Shown here: positions 8,183 through 18,568 of the stretch, piece after piece | Position numbering within the stretch: the first letter of the stretch is position 1 | Layout: every line of letters begins with the position of its first letter | Source: Planktotalea sp. | Lineage (GTDB): Bacteria > Pseudomonadota > Alphaproteobacteria > Rhodobacterales > Rhodobacteraceae | Length of the DNA: 32,540 nucleotides | NCBI RefSeq assembly: GCF_018607965.1 | Contig: NZ_JABBAM010000035.1 | Span: forward strand, 1-32,540 | Direction of reading: 5' to 3' | Program-made: the position numbers and the translations under genes | The notes under the pieces: model-generated | Databases searched by the model: none | Told to the model about the DNA's origin: nothing | What the model saw: only the letters and a program-made list of their open reading frames with translations

Positions 8183-10228
8183 TTAGCCGCGTCGTTTGCG
8201 ACGACGTCCACCACCCTCGCCATCACCACCGCCTGTATTGAAACTAACGTTCGGCAAGGTTGTGATCTTACTGAGCTCGGGGAAAGGGTCCGTCTTGTGC
8301 GGTATCGCGCTGGCATTGATAAAGTGCTCTTGGAATTTCGGTTCAATCGCGGTTTCGACTTTGGTGATCTGACCAACGGTGGCTTCGATTTCGGCGCGCG
8401 ACGTCACGTTGCAAAGGGCAATGCGTGCGCCTGTACCAGCGGCGTTTCCTGCACTGGTCACCTTATCAAGGGGTGCATCTGGGATCATACCAAGCACCAT
8501 CGCGTGTTTGGGCGAGATATGCGCGCCGAATGCTCCTGCGAGGACAACACGATCTACAGTGTCTACACCGCGTTCATCCATTAAAAGGCGCGCACCTGCG
8601 TAAAGCGCTGATTTCGCGAGCTGAATCGCACGAATGTCGCCCTGTGTCACGGTGATGCGTGGTCCACCATCCGCTGTTCCATCATGGATCAAATAGGAAT
8701 GTGTGCGTCCCTCGGGGAAACTGCGTTGTGTGCCTGTTTGCGAGGCTGATCCAATTAAGCCGCTTTCATCAAGCAGTCCCGCCATGCGCATTTCAGCGAC
8801 GGCCTCAATAATGCCAGAGCCACAGATCCCAGTGATTCCAGAGGTCGCAACAGCAAGATCGAACCCATCTTCATCAGACCAAATGTCAGAGCCGATCACG
8901 CGAAAACGCGGTTCTTTGGTGGCGGGGTTTATTTCAAGGCGCTCAATCGCACCGGGGGCGGCGCGCTGGCCTGAACTGATCTGCGCACCTTCAAAGGCTG
9001 GGCCTGTGGGGGAAGAGCACGCAAGCACACGGCTTTCGTCACCAAGCAAGATTTCGGCGTTAGTGCCCACATCAACTATGAGTACCAAGTCTTTGGATTT
9101 ACCGGGCTCTTCGGACAATGCAACAGCAGCGGCGTCTGCGCCAACATGGCCTGCAATGCACGGCAGAAGGTAGACACGCCCGTTGTCATTCATCGCGTGC
9201 AGATCCATTTCGCGCGCATCAAGGCTCATTGAGCCAGACGTTGCGAGCGCAAATGGCGCTTGGCCAAGTTCGACAGGATCAATGCCCAAAAGCAGGTGGT
9301 GCATCACGGGATTACATACAAAGACGGTTTCAAAAATCGCGTTCGGATCAATGTCGGCCTCAGTTGCGATGCTTTCGATCAAGCCGTTGATAGATGTGCG
9401 CACGGCAACGGTCATTTCGACGTCGCCGCCCGGGTTCATCATGACGTAGGAAACGCGGCTCATCAGGTCTTCACCAAACCTAATTTGCGGGTTCATCAGG
9501 CCAGAGGACGCTTTGACTTCGCCTGTCACAAGATCACACAAATGCGCTGCGATGGTGGTTGATCCAAGGTCAATTGCAAGGCCGTAAAGACCACCTTCAT
9601 AAAGACCGGGCCAAACATCCAAAATGCGCGCGTGCTCTTCATCGTGCCCCTTATTCAGCGCGACGGAGATCTGCCATTTGCCTTTGCGCAAAGCCGGTTG
9701 CAGTTTACTTAGGACGGGCAGGGCAGTGCGGACATCGTCAATATCCCATTGTTCTTTTAACGCACGTGCGACGCGCTCAAGATCGCCTGTTGGCGTGTGC
9801 ATGTCGGGTTCATCAACTTCGACGAAATATAGGCGCGTTGCCGGATCCATCGTGATCGCGCGGTTTGAAGCGGCCTTGCGGATCACCTGCTTATGCACTT
9901 GGCTTTCTTCAGGCACATCGATCACAATGTTACCTTGTACCGTCGCCTGACACCCTAAGCGGCGACCTGCTTTCAGGCCACGCTTATCATCATAACGTTG
10001 CTCGACTGAATTCCACTCGGACAAAGCGCCCTCAACAGCCGTCACGCCATGTTTGGAGAAATCTCCATAAGACGGGGTGATCTGACATTTGGAACAAATC
10101 CCGCGACCCCCACAGACGCTGTCAAGATCAACTCCAAGCTGACGTGCAGCCGTGAGGACAGGTGTGCCAAGTGGAAAGTGACCACGCTTGCCAGAAGGCG
10201 TGAAGACTACAAGAGGATCGCCAGACAT
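8183..10228 (-). CDS. ASKHA-domain ferredoxin-type reductive activator of corrinoid enzymes (RACE/RamA-like, DUF4445)
   Basis: N-terminal 2Fe-2S motif (CGGRGICSKC), ASKHA motifs (GLAIDLGSTTIAAHL, VLIVDVGTNAEILLG, VLAGAFGAHI), conserved CNPVMHHLLLGIDP. Confidence 0.9.
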   Translation of the reverse strand: MSGDPLVVFTPSGKRGHFPLGTPVLTAARQLGVDLDSVCGGRGICSKCQITPSYGDFSKHGVTAVEGALSEWNSVEQRYDDKRGLKAGRRLGCQATVQGNIVIDVPEESQVHKQVIRKAASNRAITMDPATRLYFVEVDEPDMHTPTGDLERVARALKEQWDIDDVRTALPVLSKLQPALRKGKWQISVALNKGHDEEHARILDVWPGLYEGGLYGLAIDLGSTTIAAHLCDLVTGEVKASSGLMNPQIRFGEDLMSRVSYVMMNPGGDVEMTVAVRTSINGLIESIATEADIDPNAIFETVFVCNPVMHHLLLGIDPVELGQAPFALATSGSMSLDAREMDLHAMNDNGRVYLLPCIAGHVGADAAAVALSEEPGKSKDLVLIVDVGTNAEILLGDESRVLACSSPTGPAFEGAQISSGQRAAPGAIERLEINPATKEPRFRVIGSDIWSDEDGFDLAVATSGITGICGSGIIEAVAEMRMAGLLDESGLIGSASQTGTQRSFPEGRTHSYLIHDGTADGGPRITVTQGDIRAIQLAKSALYAGARLLMDERGVDTVDRVVLAGAFGAHISPKHAMVLGMIPDAPLDKVTSAGNAAGTGARIALCNVTSRAEIEATVGQITKVETAIEPKFQEHFINASAIPHKTDPFPELSKITTLPNVSFNTGGGDGEGGGRRRKRRG

Positions 10229-10429
10229 AATTTTTGTACCTGTGAGTTGGACAGCTTTTGTCGCTACATTAGGGTTCGCGCGTCAAAGGGAAAGCGTGCA
10301 AACGTCATAAACTTAACAATCGGCGTCATTATTTACACTTTGCGGTATTCGTTGGGTTTCAAAGCATGGACATTTCAATGTTTATTGCGCTTGTTAAGCA
10401 AGTTACCGACACACCAAGGACCCCAACCC

Positions 10430-11419
10430 ATGTCCCTTCAGACGCCTTCGCCTGTCGATCAAGTGACTAATACAGATTTCTGGCGTCGCACTCCGCCGGC
10501 ATTGTTTCCTGCACTCATTGGATTGATGGGCTTGGGGCTTGCGTGGCGGGCCGCTGCTGATTTTGCTCCAATAGGGGTAAGCCCTTTCGCAAGTTACATA
10601 ATTTTAGGATTTGGTAGTGTTCTTTTGGTGTTCATCGTGGCGTGTTATTTGACAAAGATTGGCGCACGCCCAACGGTGATTATTGAAGACATGGCAAGTG
10701 TGCCGGGACGTGCTGGCGTATCGGCACTCACCGTAAGTCTTTTCCTCTTTTCGGCTGCAATTGCACCTGTGTCGCCTTTAGTCGCGGCATTCGCGCTTTT
10801 TCCAGGGCTTTTGGGGCATATCGCGACAGCTGGTTTAGCGATCTTAATCATGATGCGAACGCCGCAAGGTTTGATTGTGTCGCCCGCTTGGCATCTGAGT
10901 TTTGTTGGCTTCATAGTGGCCTGCTTGGCAGCGGTCCCCTTGGGATATACTGGGTTGGGTCAAACTATACTAACCATAACAATCATAGTCGCAGTCTGCA
11001 TTTACGGCATCAGCCTTTTACAGATGAGCAAAGGCGATCTGCCAGAGCAAGTGCGCCCGCTTTTGGCAATACATTTGGCACCCGTTAGCTTGTTTACAAC
11101 CGTTTCAACATTGCTTGGACACACAACACTTGCTTTGGTCTTTGCGGTTGGTGCGATGGGCATTGCAGGGGTTCTAATTAGTCGCGCTCGCTATTTGACC
11201 ATTGCGGGCTTTTCTCCGCTGTGGGGGGCATTCACATTCCCGATTGCCGCGTTCAGCGCCGCATTCTTTACGTTAAGCGCTCAGATCAGTGCCTTTGGTT
11301 GGCTCGCTTTAATTCCCCTTGCTCTAGGCACGGTCCTGACGCCCTTCATCCTGTTTCGCGTCCTTAAGATGTGGTCAACTGGCGCACTGGCCACGAAAAC
11401 AGGGGCCGCAGTCGCATAA
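10430..11419 (+). CDS. TehA/SLAC1-like membrane transporter; start at ATG 10430 rather than 10049
   Basis: About 10 predicted hydrophobic helices; 'FWRRTPPALFPALIGLMGLGLAWRAA', 'SALTVSLFLFSAAIAP', 'LLAIHLAPVSLF', typical of the TehA/SLAC1 family. Confidence 0.75.
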   Translation: MSLQTPSPVDQVTNTDFWRRTPPALFPALIGLMGLGLAWRAAADFAPIGVSPFASYIILGFGSVLLVFIVACYLTKIGARPTVIIEDMASVPGRAGVSALTVSLFLFSAAIAPVSPLVAAFALFPGLLGHIATAGLAILIMMRTPQGLIVSPAWHLSFVGFIVACLAAVPLGYTGLGQTILTITIIVAVCIYGISLLQMSKGDLPEQVRPLLAIHLAPVSLFTTVSTLLGHTTLALVFAVGAMGIAGVLISRARYLTIAGFSPLWGAFTFPIAAFSAAFFTLSAQISAFGWLALIPLALGTVLTPFILFRVLKMWSTGALATKTGAAVA

Positions 11420-11457
11420 AGCGTCTCAAAGCTCTTTTCATTCGGCCAAACCCGTGA

Positions 11458-12945
<1,488 letters not shown>

Positions 12946-12949
12946 AAGC

Positions 12950-14146
12950 ATGACCCCAGGCGCGCGCGTATCAGCTGCAATTGAATGTCTCGATGCAATT
13001 TTCGAAGGTGCGCCCGCAGAAAAGGCCCTCACGGGTTGGGCGCGCCGGTCACGTTTTGCGGGATCTAAGGATCGTGCAGCCGTGCGTGATCATGTGTTTG
13101 ACGCACTTAGACAGCGCGACACATACGCGGGTTTGGGCGGCGCACTTGCGGGCCGTAGTGTAATGATCGGCCTTGTAATAGCGCAGGGCCTGACGATGGA
13201 TCATTTGTTTGACGGGCAAGGCTATGCACCTGCGCCGTTGACAGACGCTGAACGTCAAGCGCTCGCTGGCGTGATGTGTTCCTCGGATACCGTTGCCACA
13301 CTCCCGTCAGAGTGGTTCTGGGACATGCCTGATTGGTGTGTGCAGGCGCTGGAACGTTCGCATCCCAATCAAGCTAAACAGATTGCAGATGCTCTCAAAA
13401 GCCGTGCACCTGTGGATATTCGGCTGAATTCAAAGTTAAGCACGATGGACGAGGCTATTCGCGACTTGGCGGTCGATGGCATTGAGGTCGAGCCGTGTGA
13501 TATTGCTAAATCAGCCCTGAGGGTCACGCAAAATCCAAGAAAAATTAAATTATCTGACGCTTACTTGAGTGGAAAAGTCGAATTACAGGATGCGGGCAGC
13601 CAAGCATTGATCGAAGCGCTTCCCCTGACTGATGCGCACATAATTCTTGATTACTGCGCGGGTGGGGGCGGAAAAGCGCTGGCGATGAGCGCGATATGTG
13701 ATGCAAAAATCTACGCCCACGATATTGATGCCGCGCGCATGAAAGACATCCCCGTGCGTGCAGAGCGCGCAGAAACCCACATCAGGTGCTTGGAAACCAG
13801 CGAGTTGGCGGACCAAGGCCCGTTTGATCTGGTTCTATGTGATGCGCCGTGTTCAGGATCAGGCGCATGGCGTCGCAGTCCGGATGCCAAGTGGCGCTTT
13901 ACACAAGATCGGTTTGGTGAGCTCCTTGAAATCCAAAGTGACATTTTGCGCAAGGCGCATTTGCTTGTAGCGCCTGGCGGGTATTTCGTGTTTGCAACCT
14001 GTTCATTGTTCCACGAAGAAAATGAAGATCAGGTGAAGAGTTTTCTAAAAGAAATTCCGAGCTTCACTTGCATCCATCAGAAAAGTTGGACACCGCTTGA
14101 TGGATGTGACGGATTTTTCGCGGCCATTTTGCAGCTTAAGGACTAG
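12950..14146 (+). CDS. rsmB: RsmB/NOP-family class I SAM-dependent RNA (m5C) methyltransferase
   Basis: VELQDAGSQALIEAL, DYCAGGGGKALAMSA (SAM motif), DAPCSGSGAWRRSPDAKWR, ATCSLFHEEN catalytic Cys motifs; ATG at 12950, 4 nt after the guaB stop. Confidence 0.85.
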   Translation: MTPGARVSAAIECLDAIFEGAPAEKALTGWARRSRFAGSKDRAAVRDHVFDALRQRDTYAGLGGALAGRSVMIGLVIAQGLTMDHLFDGQGYAPAPLTDAERQALAGVMCSSDTVATLPSEWFWDMPDWCVQALERSHPNQAKQIADALKSRAPVDIRLNSKLSTMDEAIRDLAVDGIEVEPCDIAKSALRVTQNPRKIKLSDAYLSGKVELQDAGSQALIEALPLTDAHIILDYCAGGGGKALAMSAICDAKIYAHDIDAARMKDIPVRAERAETHIRCLETSELADQGPFDLVLCDAPCSGSGAWRRSPDAKWRFTQDRFGELLEIQSDILRKAHLLVAPGGYFVFATCSLFHEENEDQVKSFLKEIPSFTCIHQKSWTPLDGCDGFFAAILQLKD

Positions 14147-14178
14147 ATTGGCAACCTAAGGTAGATTTTAGGTGCATC

Positions 14179-14193
14179 TTAAGATAGTGTTAA
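14179..14193 (+). promoter_or_regulatory. Candidate CtrA-binding site TTAA-N7-TTAA upstream of the cckA-like gene
   Basis: TTAAGATAGTGTTAA, exact match to TTAA-N7-TTAA, about 20 bp upstream of ATG 14214. Confidence 0.5.
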
Positions 14194-14213
14194 TCAATTC
14201 GCCTTAGTTGCGA

Positions 14214-16532
14214 ATGGAGCTATTTCGGGAGCGCTACGTGTCAGAAGCCATCCTACCCAGCAGTCAATCAATTTGGTCTGCACGCGCGTCTTCAGCATCT
14301 CGTGTTGTCTTGCCCTTGCTCGCGGCAGGCGTTTTTTACGCTGCATCGATCTCGCCAGATCGCATTTCCACCCTCATTTTGATCGCAATCGCCTGCGTTC
14401 TTTTGTTTGGTTGGGCAAGCCGGCTTGCGGTGTTCTCCAATAGCGTTTCCGGACAGATAGATCCATTGAAGTCCGCTAAAGCATTCTGTGAAAACGATCT
14501 TTTAGCGACGCTTATTTCTAACGACGCAGGCGAGGTGATTTGGTTTAATTCTGCCTCAAGCAATTTGATGACCCAAAGCAATCTGCAAACCATTTCAATC
14601 AAAGGATTTTTAGAACCACACCTCCCTAATGTCGCTGGTATCGTTCGACGGATGTCCAAACAAGTTGACCTTGAAGGGGCGTGTAAAGAACGTTTGGTTG
14701 GGCAATCTGGCCGCGTTGATATTCATGTGCAGCGTGTCGGTTAGCACCAGTTGTGGCGCATTGATTTGAAACTGCCGTCCAAATCGGATGAGCAGAATGA
14801 AACGGCAATGCTCACGATTGGTCGAAAGGGCACTATTCTTTATATGAATGGTGCTGCAAAGGATTTGATTGGTGAACGCGTCAAGGGTTTGAATCGATTG
14901 TTCTTCAATGGAATGCCCCCTGTCTGGACAGGTGCAATCCCTAAGCACTTCTAATGGAACGATAAAAGTCCATGTGAAAACACAGCAGTTGCAAGCTGAT
15001 CGCTCTCACATGTTCCTCTCTCCGGTGAAAGTGGGCGCTGACGGAGGGACTACGTGTTGAAAGATCTGCCAATTCCAATCCTTCACTTGAGGCCAAATGG
15101 TGAAATTGAACAGGCAAATACCGAAGCGTTAACGCTTCTGGGATATTCAGACTTAATCGGATCCTGCTTGACGGACATATTTGATAGCCATGGGTTATTG
15201 ATCGACGATTGGATCGATAAAGCAACCTCTGCAAACTCTATCATTGATGCAGAGTTTTTGCGTGTGCGCCGGGCAAAGAAAGAAACTGTCGTACAAGTTG
15301 CGCTGAAGCGGATTGGCAATGACGCCGATTCACGGCTTGTTGCGATTTTGACGGATGCCACAAAATTGAAATCCCTCGAAGCGCAGTTCGTGCAAAGCCA
15401 AAAAATGCAAGCGATTGGTCAATTGGCTGGTGGTGTTGCACATGATTTTAACAACCTTTTGACTGCGATTTCAGGTCATTGTGATCTTATGTTGCTGCAC
15501 CATGATCCTGGCGATCAAGACTACGCTGATTTGATGCAAATCCATCAAAACTCTAACCGAGCTGCAGGACTCGTTAGCCAACTGCTCGCGTTTTCGCGCA
15601 AGCAAACAATGCAGCTTGAACATTTGGATTTGCGCGACACGCTGTCAGATCTTACTCACTTGTTAAATCGGCTTGTTGGCGAAACCGTCACTCTGACGCT
15701 GACGCATGATCCCGTATTAAAGCCCGTTCGTGCAGATAAGCGCCAGCTTGAGCAAGTGATCATGAACCTCGTGGTGAACGCCAGAGATGCAATGCCGAGT
15801 GGTGGAGAAATTACAATTCAAACGGAAAACACAACACTTAGCGTTCCCTTGCGCCGTGATCGTGTGACCGTGCCAACGGGAGACTATATTGTTGCGCGCG
15901 TACGCGATGTCGGTACTGTTATTGATGCAGATGCTTTGGAAAAAATATTTGAACCCTTCTATACGACCAAACACATGGGGGAAGGCACAGGTTTGGGGCT
16001 ATCAACTGCGTATGGAATCGTAAAACAGACGGGTGGTTTCATTTTTGCAGATAGTGAACTGGGGCAAGGAACGTGTTTTTCTTTGTTGTTCCCTGCAAGC
16101 AATGATCAAGCCACAAAAATTGTGTCAAAAACAGAGACTTTGCCGAGACAATCAAAAACGATGTGCAGCGGCGTCGTCCTTTTGGTGGAAGACGAAGCAC
16201 CCGTCCGTGCATTTGCATCTCGGGCTTTGGGAATGTGTGGATTTGAAGTGATTGAAGCAGAGTGTGCAGAAATGGCATTGGATATGTTTCAAGACAAAAC
16301 CCTGAGGGTCGATGTGTTTGTAACGGATGTCATCATGCCAAGTATGGGCGGCCCAACGTGGGTGCGCAAAGCAATGGTTGATAGGCCCGACGTCAAAGTA
16401 ATCTTTGTATCCGGCTACGCTGAAGGTGCTTTCCAAGGTGAAAACAAACAGCTTCCGGAATCGGTCTTTTTGCCCAAACCATTTTCCTTGGCTGAGCTTA
16501 CATCGACAGTTCAAAGCCAACTTACATCCTAA
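14214..16532 (+). pseudogene. cckA: CckA-like membrane hybrid histidine kinase, interrupted
   Basis: Same-frame pieces 14214-14741, 14751-14951 and 15054-16532; TAG at 14742-14744; coding continues in frame 1 between 14950 and 15057 (SNGTIKVHVKTQQLQADRSHMFLSPVKVGADGGTTC), implying two frameshifts. H-box AIGQLAGGVAHDFNNLLTAISGHCDLML, F-box IFEPFYTTKHMGEGTGLGLSTAYGIVKQTGGFIF, receiver with DVFVTDVIMPSMGGP. Confidence 0.8.
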
Positions 16533-16544
16533 AGCGTATTTTCA

Positions 16545-17141
16545 TTAGGACTGCGTTTGAATGCTATTCCATAGATCAAATTCGTCTGCCATTTTACGTT
16601 TGAAACGCATTTCAACGTCCGCAGATAGGATCGGTTTGGAGCCCGCAGAAACATTCAGGCGCTCCAAGTTCAGAGGTCGCTTGAAACGATCCTCTAGGAA
16701 TGCGGTCCAACCAGCCTGATCTTCGTATCTGAAGAGATGGTCGACCTTTGTCCTGTTTGGTCGGGGTTCCAAAAATTTGACCTGTGAGCCCACGTTGGCA
16801 ACAGGCGGCTTGTCGCCTTTCATGTAGGCCAGAATGAAATCATCGAAACTGATTTCTGCAGTAGATTTAGGGTTTCCGTTCAGAAATGGCCGCTGTAGAT
16901 ACTTATACCAACTTCCAAGCCAGCTAATGGGTTCGCGCATCATTGCAAAGGTTTCCATTTCAGCCTTGCAAGCTTTCTCAAACATTGGCCGGAAGAAGCG
17001 ATTGTAACGGTACACAGGGGCGTGCTTTAGTTCAGGTGGATCGGAAATTATCATGGATGCTTTGTCCGACAGAGCGGATTCGATGGCTGTCGTCCCTGTC
17101 TTGGGAACAGACAACAGAACCAATTTTTCTTTCCAAAACAA
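16545..17141 (-). CDS. Sulfotransferase family protein
   Basis: N-terminal PAPS-binding-like VPKTGTTAIESAL, 'MREPISWLGSWYKYLQRP' and 'FRYED' typical of the family. Confidence 0.75.
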   Translation of the reverse strand: MFWKEKLVLLSVPKTGTTAIESALSDKASMIISDPPELKHAPVYRYNRFFRPMFEKACKAEMETFAMMREPISWLGSWYKYLQRPFLNGNPKSTAEISFDDFILAYMKGDKPPVANVGSQVKFLEPRPNRTKVDHLFRYEDQAGWTAFLEDRFKRPLNLERLNVSAGSKPILSADVEMRFKRKMADEFDLWNSIQTQS

Positions 17142-17256
17142 AAGTATAGAGAAAACTTCACCTCAAAATTTCATTCTACATCTATTCTTAACTGATCCAG
17201 CCCAATCTGCCATAGCGAAGATTTAACTTGATTTGTTCCTGTTTTAACCCCAATTA

Positions 17257-17271
17257 GAACATAATTGGAAC
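17257..17271 (+). promoter_or_regulatory. Alphaproteobacterial-type SOS (LexA) box upstream of recA
   Basis: GAACATAATTGGAAC = GAAC-N7-GAAC, 53 bp before the recA start. Confidence 0.85.
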
Positions 17272-17323
17272 ATGCGAACCGATTGCTGCGCGACGCGGCA
17301 TATGAAATAAGGAAGCAGAAACA

Positions 17324-18403
17324 ATGGCAACGGCAGATTTATTGAACATGAGCAGCAAAGCAAACGCAGATAAGCAAAAGGCGCTCGACAGCGCGCTGGC
17401 GCAAATCGAACGTCAGTTCGGTAAAGGGTCGATCATGAAGTTGGGCGACGAAAGTGCCGTTCAAAAGATTGAAGCGACGTCCACGGGATCCCTTGGTTTG
17501 GATATCGCATTGGGCATCGGAGGTCTGCCAAAAGGGCGGATTATCGAGATTTATGGTCCTGAAAGCTCTGGTAAGACCACGCTGACGCTTCACACGATTG
17601 CAGAAGAGCAGAAAAAGGGCGGCGTATGTGCCTTTGTTGATGCCGAGCACGCGCTTGATCCACAATACGCCAAAAAGCTTGGCGTAGATATCGACGAACT
17701 TTTGATTTCGCAGCCCGACACGGGTGAGCAAGCTTTGGAAATCGTCGATACGCTGGTGCGCTCCGGTGCGGTCAGCATGGTCGTGGTCGATTCGGTTGCG
17801 GCCTTGACGCCAAAATCAGAACTTGAAGGCGACATGGGCGATTATAGCGTCGGCGTTCACGCCCGTTTGATGAGCCAAGCCATGCGTAAATTAACGGGCT
17901 CTATTAGTCGCACCAACTGTATGGTCGTCTTTATTAACCAAATCAGAATGAAGATTGGCGTCATGTTTGGTTCGCCCGAAACAACGACGGGTGGCAACGC
18001 GCTGAAATTCTATTCATCTGTCCGCCTCGACATTCGCCGCATTGGTGCCGTCAAAGATCGCGACGAAATTGTTGGCAACGCGACCCGCGTGAAAGTGGTT
18101 AAGAACAAAGTCGCTCCGCCGTTCAAGCAGGTTGAATTCGACATCATGTATGGCGAAGGCATTTCCAAAATGGGCGAATTGTTGGATCTGGGCGTCAAAG
18201 CGGGCGTTGTCGACAAAGCGGGGTCTTGGTTCAGTTACGGTGACGAACGGATTGGTCAGGGCCGTGAGAATGCAAAAATCTTTTTGAAAGAGAATACGCA
18301 TATCTCGCTTGATATCGAAGATAAAATTCGCGCTGCACATGGACTTGATTTCGAAATCCCCGAAGGTGGGAAGAAACCAGATGATGACATCCTAGAAGCG
18401 TAA
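17324..18403 (+). CDS. recA: Recombinase A
   Basis: [17 protein letters not shown] Walker [59 protein letters not shown]. Confidence 0.99.
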   Translation: MATADLLNMSSKANADKQKALDSALAQIERQFGKGSIMKLGDESAVQKIEATSTGSLGLDIALGIGGLPKGRIIEIYGPESSGKTTLTLHTIAEEQKKGGVCAFVDAEHALDPQYAKKLGVDIDELLISQPDTGEQALEIVDTLVRSGAVSMVVVDSVAALTPKSELEGDMGDYSVGVHARLMSQAMRKLTGSISRTNCMVVFINQIRMKIGVMFGSPETTTGGNALKFYSSVRLDIRRIGAVKDRDEIVGNATRVKVVKNKVAPPFKQVEFDIMYGEGISKMGELLDLGVKAGVVDKAGSWFSYGDERIGQGRENAKIFLKENTHISLDIEDKIRAAHGLDFEIPEGGKKPDDDILEA

Positions 18404-18431
18404 GTCTTCTACCCATCTAATTGAGTTATAG

Positions 18432-18467
18432 AGAGCGCTGCCGAATGGTGGCGCTCTTTTGTGTTTT
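18432..18467 (+). terminator. Rho-independent terminator after recA
   Basis: AGAGCGC-TGCC-GAAT-GGTG-GCGCTCT hairpin followed by TTTGTGTTTT. Confidence 0.75.
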
Positions 18468-18568
18468 AAGACGGATTGACGCCAAGACCTGAACGGCCTG
18501 TAGACACTCAGGGTGCGGGGAGGTATTTCACCTATAACGCAAATTCAGCCCTTAAAGGCATATGTATC

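Noticed and set aside
10049-10429. N-terminal extension of the TehA/SLAC1-like ORF
   Set aside because: Antisense to the RACE gene and its upstream region; translation is atypical until ATG 10430.
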